From assembly GCA_963748295.1 (NCBI GenBank), contig CAVVIH010000006.1:868001-932000 (forward strand): a stretch of 64,000 bases of DNA, read 5' to 3'. The notes under the pieces were generated by a model, which ran no database searches, was not told the origin of the DNA, and worked only from the letters and a program-made list of their open reading frames with translations. Positions 37,497-47,210 of the stretch are shown here, in pieces (within the stretch, counting starts at the first letter, position 1; each line of letters starts with the position of its first letter). The DNA is from CAVVIH01 sp963748295 (GTDB lineage Bacteria; Acidobacteriota; Vicinamibacteria; Vicinamibacterales; 2-12-FULL-66-21). The translations under genes and the position numbers were made by a program.

Positions 37497-38732
37497 ATGT
37501 CCCCAATGGCAGTACTGAAGCTTCATAGAACCGTCGCGGTACAAGTCGGCCGCGTGCAGGTCGGCGGCGGCGCTCCTATCGTCGTGCAATCGATGACGAT
37601 GACGGATACGGCGGACGCGGCGGCGACGGCGCAGCAGTGTATCGAGCTCGCCGAAGCGGGATCCGAGATGGTGCGCATCACGGTGAACCTGCCGGAGGCC
37701 GCGCGCGCGGTGCCCGAGATCAAGCAGCGCATGCTCGACGCCGGCGTGACCGCGCCGCTGATCGGCGACTTCCACTACAACGGCCACCTGCTGCTGACGC
37801 GTTTCCCCGACTGCGCGAAGGCGCTCGACAAGTACAGGATCAATCCCGGCAACGTCGGCACCGGCAAGCGGCGTGACGAACAGTTCTCGACGATCTGCGG
37901 CGTCGCCAGGGACAACGACAGGCCGGTCAGGATTGGCGTGAACGGCGGATCGCTCAACCAGGAACTGGTTGTGGCGAAGATGCAGGAGAACACCGACCGG
38001 AACCTCGGTCACACGTCGGAGGAGATCATCAACGAATGCATGATCCTGTCGGCGCTGCAGTCGACCGAGCTGGCGCTCGAATCCGGCCTGCGCAAGGACC
38101 AGATCATCATCTCGTGCAAGACGTCGCGCCCCCGCGATCTGATCGCCGTCTATCGCGAGCTGTCGCGCCGGACCGATCAGCCGCTGCATCTCGGACTGAC
38201 CGAAGCGGGCATGGGCACGAAGGGGCTCGTGTGGTCCGCGTCCTCGATGGGCGTGCTGCTCAACGAAGGCATCGGCGACACGATCCGCGTGTCGCTGACG
38301 CCGCGGCCAGGCGGCGATCGGCGCGAGGAGGTCTACGCGGCGTGCGAGCTGCTCCAGGCGCTCGGGCTGCGCGCGTTCGCGCCGAGCGTCACCGCGTGCC
38401 CCGGCTGCGGCCGGACCACGAGCTCGACGTTCCAGGAGCTTGCCGAACGGACGCAGGAATACATCCGCGAACGCATGCCCGAATGGAAGACGCAGTATGA
38501 AGGCGTCGAAAACATGACGCTGGCGGTGATGGGCTGCATCGTCAACGGACCGGGAGAATCGAAAGCCGCGAACATCGGCATCAGCCTGCCCGGGACCGGC
38601 GAGGCGCCGCACTGCCCGGTTTACATCGACGGCGAGCACTACACGACGCTTCGCGGGACGTACGAAGAACTGGCCGTCGCGTTCAAAGATCTCGTCGACA
38701 GCTACGTCACGACACGATACAGCCGGAAGTAG
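37497..38732 (+). CDS. ispG: 4-hydroxy-3-methylbut-2-enyl-diphosphate synthase
   Basis: The 411-residue product has the TIM-barrel part with VVQSMTMTDTAD and VRITVNLPEAA, and a C-terminal iron-sulfur domain. Cys301 and Cys304 (CPGCGRTT) and Cys347 (MGCIVNGPGE) hold the 4Fe-4S cluster. It makes HMBPP from the cyclic diphosphate in the non-mevalonate isoprenoid route; dxr and uppS of the same route or its products are at 43-46 kb. The length is normal for the bacterial two-domain type. The ATG at 37497 or the one three codons later could be used. The gene stands alone between repeat-filled spacers. Confidence 0.95.
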   Translation: MSPMAVLKLHRTVAVQVGRVQVGGGAPIVVQSMTMTDTADAAATAQQCIELAEAGSEMVRITVNLPEAARAVPEIKQRMLDAGVTAPLIGDFHYNGHLLLTRFPDCAKALDKYRINPGNVGTGKRRDEQFSTICGVARDNDRPVRIGVNGGSLNQELVVAKMQENTDRNLGHTSEEIINECMILSALQSTELALESGLRKDQIIISCKTSRPRDLIAVYRELSRRTDQPLHLGLTEAGMGTKGLVWSASSMGVLLNEGIGDTIRVSLTPRPGGDRREEVYAACELLQALGLRAFAPSVTACPGCGRTTSSTFQELAERTQEYIRERMPEWKTQYEGVENMTLAVMGCIVNGPGESKAANIGISLPGTGEAPHCPVYIDGEHYTTLRGTYEELAVAFKDLVDSYVTTRYSRK

Positions 38733-38792
38733 TAGCGCAGACCTTTAGGTCTGCTCCGCGTGCCGATTCGCAGGCCTGAAGGCCTGCGCTAC
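38732..38792. repeat. REP-like pair (GTAGCGCAGACC... and reverse copy)
   Basis: One unit is at 38732-38754 with GTAGCGCAGACC, loop TTTA and GGTCTGC. A reverse unit is at 38770-38792 with core GGCC, loop TTCA (on its GTAGC strand) and GGCC. The first begins within the last base of the ispG stop. Together they form a bipartite palindrome. Confidence 0.8.
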
Positions 38793-38830
38793 ATCCCAGG
38801 CCCCCCAAAGCGAAACAGTAGAATTACGCC

Positions 38831-40201
38831 GTGCATCCTCTGCTCGCGCTCCGCAGCGAGTTCCGCCCCATGTTCCGACTCGCGGTTCCGGTTGTGACGG
38901 CGGAGCTCGGCTGGATGACGATGGGCATCGTCGACACGCTGATGGTGGGCCGGTTGAGTCCGGAGGCGATCGGCGCGGTCGGCATCGGCACGTCGGTGTT
39001 CATGGCGGTCGTGATCCTCGCCATGGGCGTGCTGCTCGGGCTCGACACGCTGGTGTCGCAGGCGTACGGCGCCGGACGCATTCACGAATGCCACCGCTGG
39101 CTGCTGCACGGCAGCACGCTCGCCATTCTGCTGTCGTTCCCCCTGACGCTGGTGCTCTGGAAGGTGACCGATTCGCTGGATTCGTGGGGCCTCGATCCCG
39201 GGGTTCGCGTCCTCGCGCATCCTTACCTCGATGCGCTGTCCTGGAGCGTTCTCCCGCTGCTGTTGTACGCGGCGTTCAGGCGCTACTTGCAGGGAATGGG
39301 CGTGGTGCGTCCGGTCATGGCGGCGCTGATCGTCGCGAACTTCGTGAACCTGTTCCTGAACTGGGTGCTGATCTACGGAAAGCTCGGCGCGCCGGCGATG
39401 GGCGTGCGCGGGTCCGCGTGGGCCACGGTCGTCGCGCGCGTGGCGATGGCGGGATTTCTCTTCGTCGTCATTCTGTACCGTGAACGCGGCTCCCGGCCCG
39501 GGCTGTTCGACACGACGCTCAGAATCGAGCCCGCATGGCTGAAGCGTCTCCTCCGGCTCGGCCTTCCCGCAGGGATGCAGATCACGCTCGAAGTCGGCGT
39601 GTTTGCGGCGGCGACGGCGCTGGCCGGACGCCTGGCGCCCGCATCGCTCGCGGCGCATCAGATTGCGCTGAACATCATCGCATTCGCGTTCATGGTCCCG
39701 TTCGGCGTGTCGTCGGCCGGGGCCGTGCGCGTCGGCCATGCGGTAGGGCGCCTCGATGCACCCGCGGCCGCCAGGGCGGGCTGGACCGCGCTGCTCTTCG
39801 GGGTCGGGTTCATGGCAATCGCTGCGCTCTCGTTCATCACGCTCCCGCGGCTTCTGATCGGCGCGTTCACGAAGGACGCGGGCGTGCTGGCGGTCGGCGT
39901 GTCGCTCCTCCGCGTCGCAGCGGTGTTTCAGTTGTTCGACGGTCTGCAGGTGGTCGCGACCGGCGTGCTGCGCGGCCTTGGCGATACGCGGACCGCCATG
40001 CTGTGGAACCTGGCCGGCCACTGGTTCATCGGACTGCCGCTCGGGTATACGCTCTGTTTCGTCACGGGCCTGGGCGTCGTCGGTCTGTGGTGGGGGCTGT
40101 CGACCGGCCTTATCATCTGCGGGGTGTCGCTGCTATGCGTCTGGTATCGGCACATCCACGCGCTGATGGCACAGACAATCGTCCGTAGCGCAGACATTTA
40201 G
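38831..40201 (+). CDS. MATE-family multidrug/sodium antiporter
   Basis: The 456-residue product has twelve hydrophobic helices in two six-helix bundles, as expected for MATE (NorM-type) exporters. The N-terminal bundle begins FRLAVPVVTAELGWMTMGIVDTLMVGRLSPEAIGAVGIG, with the conserved D35 and the MVG motif. The second bundle begins LLRLGLPAGMQITLEVGVFA. The substrate is unknown. The GTG at 38831 is taken as start. The last five residues and the stop (RSADI, TAG at 40199-40201) are encoded by a REP-like unit, so the natural end was probably a few codons earlier or the repeat was inserted at the end of the gene. Confidence 0.9.
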   Translation: MHPLLALRSEFRPMFRLAVPVVTAELGWMTMGIVDTLMVGRLSPEAIGAVGIGTSVFMAVVILAMGVLLGLDTLVSQAYGAGRIHECHRWLLHGSTLAILLSFPLTLVLWKVTDSLDSWGLDPGVRVLAHPYLDALSWSVLPLLLYAAFRRYLQGMGVVRPVMAALIVANFVNLFLNWVLIYGKLGAPAMGVRGSAWATVVARVAMAGFLFVVILYRERGSRPGLFDTTLRIEPAWLKRLLRLGLPAGMQITLEVGVFAAATALAGRLAPASLAAHQIALNIIAFAFMVPFGVSSAGAVRVGHAVGRLDAPAAARAGWTALLFGVGFMAIAALSFITLPRLLIGAFTKDAGVLAVGVSLLRVAAVFQLFDGLQVVATGVLRGLGDTRTAMLWNLAGHWFIGLPLGYTLCFVTGLGVVGLWWGLSTGLIICGVSLLCVWYRHIHALMAQTIVRSADI

Positions 40202-40240
40202 GTCTGCCGAGTTTGTCGTAGCGCAGACCTTTAGGTCTGC
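40185..40240. repeat. Two REP-like units in tandem at the MATE gene end
   Basis: Units with the GTAGCGCAGAC...GGTCTGC layout lie at 40185-40207 and 40218-40240. The first has ATTTA where others have CTTTA and holds the MATE stop codon. They are in the same direction, ten bases apart, and end about 20 bases before the TPR gene. Confidence 0.8.
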
Positions 40241-40261
40241 CCAGCGCGCGATGGAGGAACG

Positions 40262-41164
40262 ATGTTTGAACTGGTTCTTGTCCTTACGCTATCGGCACAG
40301 GCGCAGACGGCGCCTCAAGGAACTTCCCTGCTGGGCAAGCCGCTGGTTTCCGCTGCGCCGGCCGACGCTGCGCGGGAGCGGCTGGAGGCGAATCTCGCGG
40401 CCGCCCGCGAGCAATACAACAAGAACCCGAACGATGCCGACGCGATCATCTGGCTCGGCCGCCGTCTCGCCTACCTCGGACGCTACCGCGACGCGATCGC
40501 GACGTTCACCGAAGGGATTCAGAAGCATCCAACCGACGCGCGCATGTATCGCCATCGCGGGCATCGCTATCTGACCGTGCGCGAGCTGGACCAGGCGACC
40601 GCCGATTTCAGCAAGGCGGCGGAATTGATCGCGGGCAAGCCGGACGAGATCGAACCCGATGGACAGCCGAACGCGAAGAACATCCCGACCAGCACGCTGA
40701 ACACGAACATCTTCTATCACCTCGGCCTCGCGCATTACCTGCGCGGCGAGTTCGAGCCGGCGCTGAAGGCGTATCGCGAGTGCCTGCGCTTCTCGAAGAA
40801 TCCGGACATGCTCGTCGCGACGACGCACTGGCTCTACATGACGCTCCGGCGGCTCGATCGTCCGGGAGAAGCACGTCAGGCGCTCGAGCCGATCTCGGCC
40901 GACATGGAGATCATCGAGAACATGTCGTACCACCGGCTGCTGATGCTCTACAAAGGGACCGAGAAGGCGGACGCGCTGGCGTCCTCGCTGGCGGCCGGCA
41001 GCCTCGACGCGGTGACGATCGGCTACGGCCTCGGCAACTGGCACCTCTACAACGGCCGCCGCGATCAGGCGATGACGACGTTCCGTCAGATTGTCGAGAG
41101 GAACGAGACGCAGTGGCCGGCGTTCGGCTATCTCGCGGCGGAAGCGGAGCTGGCGCGGAAGTAG
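40262..41164 (+). CDS. Secreted tetratricopeptide-repeat protein
   Basis: The 300-residue product has a short signal peptide (MFELVLVLTLSAQAQ). Two TPR motifs are clear at about 56-120 (ADAIIWLGRRLAYLGRYRDAIATFTEGIQKHPTD and MYRHRGHRYLTVRELDQATADFSKAAEL), another at 150-185 (IFYHLGLAHYLRGEFEPALKAYRECL), and weaker ones follow to about 290 (WHLYNGRRDQAMTTFRQIV). TPR proteins hold partners; the partner here is not seen. A GGAGG ribosome site precedes the ATG. It stands alone between the MATE gene and the convergent DUF1028 gene. Confidence 0.8.
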   Translation: MFELVLVLTLSAQAQTAPQGTSLLGKPLVSAAPADAARERLEANLAAAREQYNKNPNDADAIIWLGRRLAYLGRYRDAIATFTEGIQKHPTDARMYRHRGHRYLTVRELDQATADFSKAAELIAGKPDEIEPDGQPNAKNIPTSTLNTNIFYHLGLAHYLRGEFEPALKAYRECLRFSKNPDMLVATTHWLYMTLRRLDRPGEARQALEPISADMEIIENMSYHRLLMLYKGTEKADALASSLAAGSLDAVTIGYGLGNWHLYNGRRDQAMTTFRQIVERNETQWPAFGYLAAEAELARK

Positions 41165-41169
41165 GCGGG

Positions 41170-41940
41170 TTACCGGCGGGACCGGCGGTTCATCTCGACC
41201 AGCCGGCGCATTTCTTTGAGCGGTTCCGGGCTGTCGTCCACCTGCAGGCGCAGGACGACGTCGTTGTTCAGCCACACCCCGCCGTTCTTCTTGACGATCA
41301 GCATGGCCGCCGACTCCATGCCGCGGGTGTCGCCGCCCGCGGCCTGACCGGCGTCGAGCGCCGCGATCAGCCGAAGCGACAGGTGGCCCGTCGTCTTCTC
41401 GAATGCTTCGACCATGCCGTTGACCACGCCCTCGCCGGCAAGAATGTTCCCCTGCGCCGTGCAGAACTTTCCGCCCTTGTGGCCGGCCCACGTGCTCGCC
41501 TTGGGTCCGGTGTAGGCCTCGTAGTTGCCTTTCGCGTCCATCACCGCGAACTGACGGCCTTCCTTCGGCCACGGCCGGCCGTTCAACCCGGGATCGGGAT
41601 CGCTCTCGAGGATCGCGTTGATGATCGCGGAAGGCGTGAGGCCGGCGCGCAGCAGCTCGAGCGCCTTCGGTCCGTAGCTGACGTCGACGATCGCCTGCGT
41701 CGCGGCGACACCGACCTCCGCTTCCGCCCACAGCACGCCGTTGCCGACCGAGAACACGCGCGACTGCACGGCGCCGCCGACCTCTCCGGTTTCAGGGTCG
41801 TAGCCGAGGATCGAGAACGTCGCGACGAAATCGGGAACCGCGGTCTGCGCGGAGAGGCGGGTCTTGACAATGGTCGTCGCCGCGATCGCCATCAGCAGCG
41901 ACAGGATCAGGCACGACCTGCGGAATGCTCCAGCCTGCAT
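41170..41940 (-). CDS. Secreted DUF1028 protein
   Basis: Started at ATG 41940, which overlaps the rseP stop as TAATG, the product is 256 residues with a signal peptide (LILSLLMAIAATTIVKTRLSAQ). The rest is a DUF1028 domain: FVATFSILGYDPETGEVGGAVQSRVFSVGNGVLWAEAEVGVAATQA and GRQFAVMDAKGNYEAYTGPKASTWAGHKGGKFCTAQGNILAGEGVV. The fold resembles an Ntn hydrolase, but activity in this family is not established. It is the last gene of the uppS-cdsA-dxr-rseP operon. Its overlap with rseP suggests translational coupling. Confidence 0.85.
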   Translation of the reverse strand: MQAGAFRRSCLILSLLMAIAATTIVKTRLSAQTAVPDFVATFSILGYDPETGEVGGAVQSRVFSVGNGVLWAEAEVGVAATQAIVDVSYGPKALELLRAGLTPSAIINAILESDPDPGLNGRPWPKEGRQFAVMDAKGNYEAYTGPKASTWAGHKGGKFCTAQGNILAGEGVVNGMVEAFEKTTGHLSLRLIAALDAGQAAGGDTRGMESAAMLIVKKNGGVWLNNDVVLRLQVDDSPEPLKEMRRLVEMNRRSRR

Positions 41941-43258
41941 TACCGCCACGGCATCAAGCGTTCAATCCACTGCACTCGCGTGAGGTCGTTGTAGATGACC
42001 GTCACCATCAGGCAAATGAGAAGCACGAAGCCGGCAAGCAGCATCTTCTCCTTGACCTTGATGCTGAAGTCGCGCCGCGACAGCCCTTCCACCGCGAGAA
42101 TCGCGATGTGCCCGCCGTCGAGCACCGGAATCGGCATCAGGTTCATGATGCCGAGATTGAGGCTGATGAGCGCCATCAGCGTGAACAGCGGAATCGCGCC
42201 GGCCTCGGCCGCATCGCCGGACAGCGACGCGATGCCGACCGGGCCCATCAGCTGCTTGACCGAGGTGTCGCGCGTGAACAGGCCGGCGAGCGTCTCGAAG
42301 ATCAGGACCGTCCATTCCCAGTTGCGTTCGGCGCTCAGCTTGAACGCGTCGACGATCCCTGGCTGAACCGTGACCGTCTCGGTCGCCCTGATTTGCGCGT
42401 TGATCCGGATGCCGTCGTCGATCTGGCGCGGCGTGACGGTGATCGTCTGCTGCTGTCCCGCGCGCTCGATCACGAGATCGAGCGGCTTCCCGTCGTGCGC
42501 CTTGATCGTGTCGATGATTTGCTCGCGGTTGACGTACCACTTTCCGTCAGCCGCGAGGATCAGGTCCTTTTCCTTGAGCCCGGCTTCGCGTGCAGGTCCT
42601 TCTTCGTTGACGGTGGCGATCTCGGGGCGTACCACGGTGCGACCCCAATGCCTCCGGTTTCGAACTTGTCGATGACCTTTGGCGTGATGACCTTCTCGAT
42701 CCGCTGGCCGTCCCGCTCGAAAACGATCGCCAGCTCGCGGTTCGCCCGCGTGCCGATCGCCATCGTGAGCTTGTCCCAGTTCTCGATCTCCCGGCCGTGC
42801 ACGCTGACGATGCGGTCGCCGGGCTTGATGCCCGCGGCCTCGGCGGGCGAGTTCGACTCGACGGATCCGATGACGGCAGGCTGTTCGGTGAAGGCCGGAA
42901 GCTCGGCGCCCTGGTAGAGCACGAGCGCCATCACGACGAGGGCGAGCAGGAGGTTCATGATCGGTCCCATGATCAGGACCTGGAACCGCTCCCACTTCGA
43001 TTTCGACAGGAACTCGTCCGGCGCCCCCGTCCGCGCGTCGTCCGGGTTCTCGCCCGCCATCTTCACGTAGCCGCCGAGCGGAATCGCCGAGATGCAGTAA
43101 TCGGTGTCGCCTCTCTTGACGGTCAGCACTTTGGGTCCGAACCCGAGCGAAAACGTCAGAACACGAACGCCGATCCGGCGGGCGGCGAGGAAATGCCCCA
43201 GCTCGTGGATGAATACGAGCACGCCGAGAACGAAGATAAATGCTAGAAAACTCGTCAC
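41940..43258 (-). CDS. rseP: RseP/site-2 protease family zinc metalloprotease, frameshifted
   Basis: The N-terminal part starts MTSFLAFIFVLGVLVFIHELGHFLAARR, with the zinc site His18-Glu19-x-x-His22. A PDZ-like region follows (VIGSVESNSPAEAAGIKPGDRIVSVHG), and a second (EGPAREAGLKEKDLILAADGKW). The frame breaks at 42625-42628, in a run of four G (four C on the coding strand) where five would restore the frame. The C-terminal part has the second metal motif in MNLMPIPVLDGGH. Read through, the product is about 440 residues. It cuts membrane anti-sigma factors and signal peptides within the bilayer. It lies behind dxr in the usual uppS-cdsA-dxr-rseP order. Confidence 0.92.
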
Positions 43259-43268
43259 TTGGTCTCCG

Positions 43269-44460
43269 CTAAATGTTTGATTTTACCCTACCTGCCGCGA
43301 TCCCCGCGAATTCGCGCGCCCAGCCGTCGACGGCCCTGACATCGTCGAGGCCCGCGGATTGCGGATGCGCCGCATTCACGGTCGTAGCGCTCCATCGCCT
43401 GTTCGATCACCTCGGCGATGCCGGTGAACGGCAAACGGTTGCCGAGGAATTTCGCGACCGCCACTTCGTTCGCCGCGTTGAGCACGATCGGAAGTCCGAC
43501 CGGCCCCTCGAGCGCGCGGAACGCAAGGGCGAGGCAGGGGAACCGATCGGTGTCCGGCGCTTCGAAATCGAGGCGCCCGCAGCGCGTGAGGTCGAGCGGC
43601 GGCAGCGGTGCGGTCCATCGCTCGGGATACGAAAACGCGTACTGAATCGGCAGCCGCATGTCCGTCACGCCCAGCTGGGCGATTACAGATCCGTCAACGA
43701 GTTCCACCATTGAATGCACGATCGACTGCGGATGCACCACAACTTCGATGCGTTCCGGCCCCATTTCGAAGAGCCAGCGGGCCTCGATTACCTCCAACCC
43801 CTTGTTCATCAAGGTCGCGGAGTCGATCGTGATTTTTGGCCCCATCCGCCAGGTGGGATGCCGCAGCGCGTCGTCGGGCGTCACCCCCTGCAAGCGCGCG
43901 GCCGGGAGGCCCCGGAAGGGGCCGCCGGAGGCCGTCAGGATCAACCGGCGCACTTCGGATGCCGTCCGCCCGTGCAGGCACTGATGGATGGCATTGTGCT
44001 CGCTGTCAACCGGCAGCACCGCGACGCCGCGGCGCTTCGCCGCCTCGGTGACGATCGATCCCGCCATCACGAGGATTTCCTTGTTGGCGAGCGCGATCGT
44101 CTTGCCCGCATCGATCGCCGCCAGCACCGCATCGAGACTGGCCGTTCCCGACGAAGAGAAGAGCACGACGTCCGCGTCGGGATGGGTTGCCACCGCGATC
44201 AGCCCGTCGCTTCCACATGCGGCGGTCGGCGGCGCCGATCGGCCGCGCGACTGCAGTTCCGAGCGAACCTCCGCGAGCGCGGCGGCCGTTGCCATCGCGA
44301 TCGCGTCCGGCTCGAATCGAGCGATCTGATCGGCAAAGCGCGCCGCGTTCTCTCCCGCCGCGAGCGCGACGACGCGAAGCTTCTCGGGATGCGATTCGGC
44401 GACGGCCAGCGCACTCTGGCCGATCGATCCGGTCGAGCCGACGATGGCAATTCGCTTCAT
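43269..44460 (-). CDS. dxr: 1-deoxy-D-xylulose 5-phosphate reductoisomerase, frameshifted near the end
   Basis: The product begins MKRIAIVGSTGSIGQSAL, with the NADPH motif GSTGSIG at 8-14. ALANKEILVMAGSIV, LPVDSEHNAIHQCL, TASGGPFRG and HPTWRMGPKITIDSATLMNKGLEVIEA are the active-site blocks. One extra base at about 43380 disturbs the last 38 residues; in the shifted frame the expected end TVNAAHPQSAGLDDVRAVDGWAREFAGIA appears with a stop at 43269-43271. Read through, it is about 396 residues, normal length. It makes MEP in the non-mevalonate route. The ATG overlaps the cdsA stop (TGATG). Confidence 0.92.
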
Positions 44461-45248
44461 CAGGCCTGCACGAACCGGATGAACACGTAGAACACGGGCG
44501 CGGCAAACAGCCAGCTGTCGATCCGGTCGAGGATCCCGCCGTGACCCGGAATCAGTCCGGATGAATCCTTGACCCCGGCGCTGCGCTTGAGCAGCGACTC
44601 GAACAGGTCACCCGCGATGCCGAACCCGACGACGGCTGCGCCGACGATCAGCAGAACCGGCACATTTTCGGCTGGAAAAACCAGCCGGCCGCCGATCGCC
44701 ATCGCCGCCATGCCGGAGATGACGCCGCCGATTGCGCCTTCGATCGTCTTCTTCGGGCTGATCGACGGCGCCAGCGGCCGCCTGCCCAGGGCGCGACCGG
44801 TGTAGTACTGGCCGGTGTCGCTGATCACGATCGTCGCGAGCAGCAGCATGAGGGCTTCGCGGCCGCCGATCAGCCGGATTGCCGCCAGCGCGCCCAGCGG
44901 GAGCCCGATGTAGATGAGCGGCAACATCGACACGGCGATGCCGCGCAGCAAACCAGGCCCGGGGGTCCCAGTGGAGACGGTAAAAGCGCCGATTACCAGC
45001 AGCGAACACATCAGCACCACATCCACGGGTCCGTACGGAATAGCCGCGACGATGCACGTGGCCAACACCCCCGCGCCGGTGAGCATGCGTGGGATGCGAA
45101 CGCCCATTGCCGATGCCAGTCCTGCGTATTCGTAGACCGCGAGCGCGGAGGCGACCGCGGCGAGGGCAAGCGTCCCGGCTGGTGGAAGAAACCAGATGAC
45201 GCCGACGACGACAGGGAGCAGAACGAGCGCGCTGAGGATGCGTGTCAA
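44460..45248 (-). CDS. cdsA: Phosphatidate cytidylyltransferase
   Basis: With the TTG at 45248 as start, overlapping the uppS stop (TTGA), the product is 262 residues with eight membrane helices. The signature IVISDTGQYYTGRALGRRPLAPSISPKKTIEGAIGG is near the middle and the C-terminal SAGVKDSSGLIPGHGGILDRIDS carries the metal-binding acids. It makes CDP-diacylglycerol for phospholipid synthesis. The longer open frame upstream is uppS in another frame. Confidence 0.93.
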   Translation of the reverse strand: MTRILSALVLLPVVVGVIWFLPPAGTLALAAVASALAVYEYAGLASAMGVRIPRMLTGAGVLATCIVAAIPYGPVDVVLMCSLLVIGAFTVSTGTPGPGLLRGIAVSMLPLIYIGLPLGALAAIRLIGGREALMLLLATIVISDTGQYYTGRALGRRPLAPSISPKKTIEGAIGGVISGMAAMAIGGRLVFPAENVPVLLIVGAAVVGFGIAGDLFESLLKRSAGVKDSSGLIPGHGGILDRIDSWLFAAPVFYVFIRFVQA

Positions 45249-46030
45249 CGCCCGGCCACCGCCGGTTGATTGATCCCTCCGTAGCGGCGGTCGCGTTTCT
45301 GATACGCGAGAATCGCTTCGAAGAGGTCGCGCTTGCGGAAGTCCGGCCACAGCGTGTCGGTGACCCAGATTTCGGCGTAGGCGATCTGCCACAGCAGGAA
45401 GTTGCTGACGCGCATCTCGCCGCTCGTGCGGATCAGCAGATCCGGATCGGGTTGACCGGCCGTGTAGAGGTACTCGCTGAAACGCTGCTCGTCCACGTCG
45501 TCCGGTTTCACACCCGACGCGAGGATGCGCCGGACTGCCTCGACGATCTCGGCGCGGCCGCCGTAGTTCAGGGCGATGTTGAACAGCATGCCGGAATTGC
45601 TCGTCGTCTTCTCCTCCGCCGCCGCCAGCTCGCGGCGGATGTCGGGCGCGAGCGCCTCCTTGAGACCGATCACCTGGAACCGGATGTTGTTGCGGAGCAG
45701 CGTGTTCAGCTCGAGACGCAGGTAGCGCTTGAGGAGCGACATCAGCGTGGACACTTCCGTCATCGGCCGCTTCCAGTTCTCGACCGAGAACGCGTAGAGC
45801 GTCAGCACCTGAATGCCGAGCCGTGCGGAGGTTTCGACGATGTCGCGGACCGAGTCGATGCCGGCGCGGTGCCCTTCGACGCGCGGCAGGTGACGCTGCG
45901 CCGCCCAGCGGCCGTTGCCGTCCATGATGACCGCGACGTGCTGCGGCAGCCGCTCGAAGTTGACCTGCCGGGCGAGCGCTTCCTCTGCAGATCCGGGCGC
46001 GACAGCGGAGAGGATGTCTTCGAGAGCCAT
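45245..46030 (-). CDS. uppS: Isoprenyl (undecaprenyl) diphosphate synthase
   Basis: The 261-residue product has Asp37 in HVAVIMDGNGRWAAQR, the magnesium and substrate site, followed by GHRAGIDSVRDIVE, LTLYAFSVENWKRP and DLLIRTSGEMRVSNFLLWQIAYAE, all family signatures. It makes the C55 carrier lipid for peptidoglycan. It is the first gene of the operon uppS-cdsA-dxr-rseP-DUF1028; the usual upstream genes (tsf, pyrH, frr) are not here. A 435-base spacer with an inverted repeat lies ahead of it. Confidence 0.95.
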   Translation of the reverse strand: MALEDILSAVAPGSAEEALARQVNFERLPQHVAVIMDGNGRWAAQRHLPRVEGHRAGIDSVRDIVETSARLGIQVLTLYAFSVENWKRPMTEVSTLMSLLKRYLRLELNTLLRNNIRFQVIGLKEALAPDIRRELAAAEEKTTSNSGMLFNIALNYGGRAEIVEAVRRILASGVKPDDVDEQRFSEYLYTAGQPDPDLLIRTSGEMRVSNFLLWQIAYAEIWVTDTLWPDFRKRDLFEAILAYQKRDRRYGGINQPAVAGR

Positions 46031-46172
46031 GTAGCGCGGCTAATGTAAAGCTTGATGATACAAAGTCTTACGGGAAGCGGCAAGCCGTCTCGTCGTTGGT
46101 CGCATCTTGCCGCTCGCACGAGATGGAGAGCTCGGTGTTAGAGAAAGAGGAGGAGACGAAGGACGCAGAGTC

Positions 46173-46404
46173 TTCAACACGGAGGCGCGGAGGCACGGAG
46201 GACGCGCGGAGGTTGAATCCAATCGGCGTGACAACCAGGCCTGTGGCGCCGCCTGCGCGCCGCACGAACGAGGCCAACGGTCGAAATACAAGCGCCTCAT
46301 GATCTCGGGCGTTTGTATTTCGGCCGTTGCCTCGTTCGTGCCGCCGCGCAGGCGGCGCCACAGGTCGCTCCGTGTACCTCCGCGGCTCCGTGGCTCCGTG
46401 TTGA
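46173..46404. repeat. 232-base inverted-repeat element between uppS and truA
   Basis: The 435-base spacer 46031-46465 has no gene. Inner arms at 46241-46291 and 46313-46363 match over about 51 bases with only a few differences, around a 21-base centre. Outer arms at 46173-46199 and 46378-46404 carry 8-base units such as GCACGGAG and the reverse CTCCGTGG. The whole can fold into one long hairpin. No coding sequence or target duplication is seen. Confidence 0.85.
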
Positions 46405-46465
46405 AATCTCCGTAACCTCCGTTCCACTCCTCATCTCGAACACCGCGAGCTCACGGAACTCAGCG

Positions 46466-47210
46466 TCAGTACCTCACCGCGACCAGGAACAACCCGCACG
46501 CCGGCGCCGTCATGCCGGCCTGCCGGCGGTCGCAAGACTCGAGAATCTCGGGAATCCGCGTCGCCGGCCAGCGTCCGGCCCCCACTTCGACCAGCGTCCC
46601 GACGATGTTGCGCACCATGTGGCGCAGAAATCCATTTCCGTCGATGCGCATCACCAGCGGCCGGTCGAACGATCCACCCGCGTTCCAGGCCAGCGACTGC
46701 ACCGTGCGCTGTGTACTGCTCACCATCGCGCCCGCGCCTTGAAACGACGCGAAGTCGTGGGTGCCGAGCAGCGTCTCCGACGCCTGGCGCATCGCCTCCA
46801 CGTCCAGCGGCGCCGGCACGTGCCAGGCGTAGCGGTGCAGGAACGCCGAGACGAACGGCGCATTGACGATGCGGTATTCGTACGCCTTGGAGACCGCGTT
46901 GACGCGGGCGTGGAAGTCAGGCGCGGCTTCGGCGACGTCGATGACGCGAACGGCGGGTGGCAGGACCGCGTTGAGGCCGCGGCTGAAGGCCTGCACGTCG
47001 TGCGATGAGGTGATCGATGCGGATGCGACCTGCGCGAGCGCGTGCACACCGGCGTCGGTGCGGCCGGCGCCGTGAACGGTGACCGGGCCGCCCTCGAACG
47101 GCGCGAGCGCATCCTCGATCAACCCCTGAATCGAAACGCCCCCCGCCTGCCGCTGCCAGCCGACGAAGTCGGTGCCGTCGGTACTGAATCGTGAGCTTCA
47201 GCGTCCTCAG
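46466..47210 (-). CDS. truA: tRNA pseudouridine synthase A, frameshifted near the start
   Basis: The main frame has GGPVTVHGAGRTDAGVHALAQVA with the catalytic Asp, and the C-terminal FLRHMVRNIVGTLVEVGAGRW, both TruA signatures. The first residues are in another frame: LKLTIQY, then after one extra base at about 47180 DGTDFVGWQRQAGGVSIQGLIEDA. The start is not a standard codon; a CTG at 47208-47210 overlaps the pyrE stop (CTGA) and is the best choice, but an error in the sequence could hide an ATG. Read through, the product is about 247 residues. It modifies positions 38-40 of tRNA anticodon stems. Confidence 0.88.

Noticed and set aside
46031..46465. Short open frames in the uppS-truA spacer
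   Set aside because: They run through the inverted repeat, are of low complexity and have no ribosome site.
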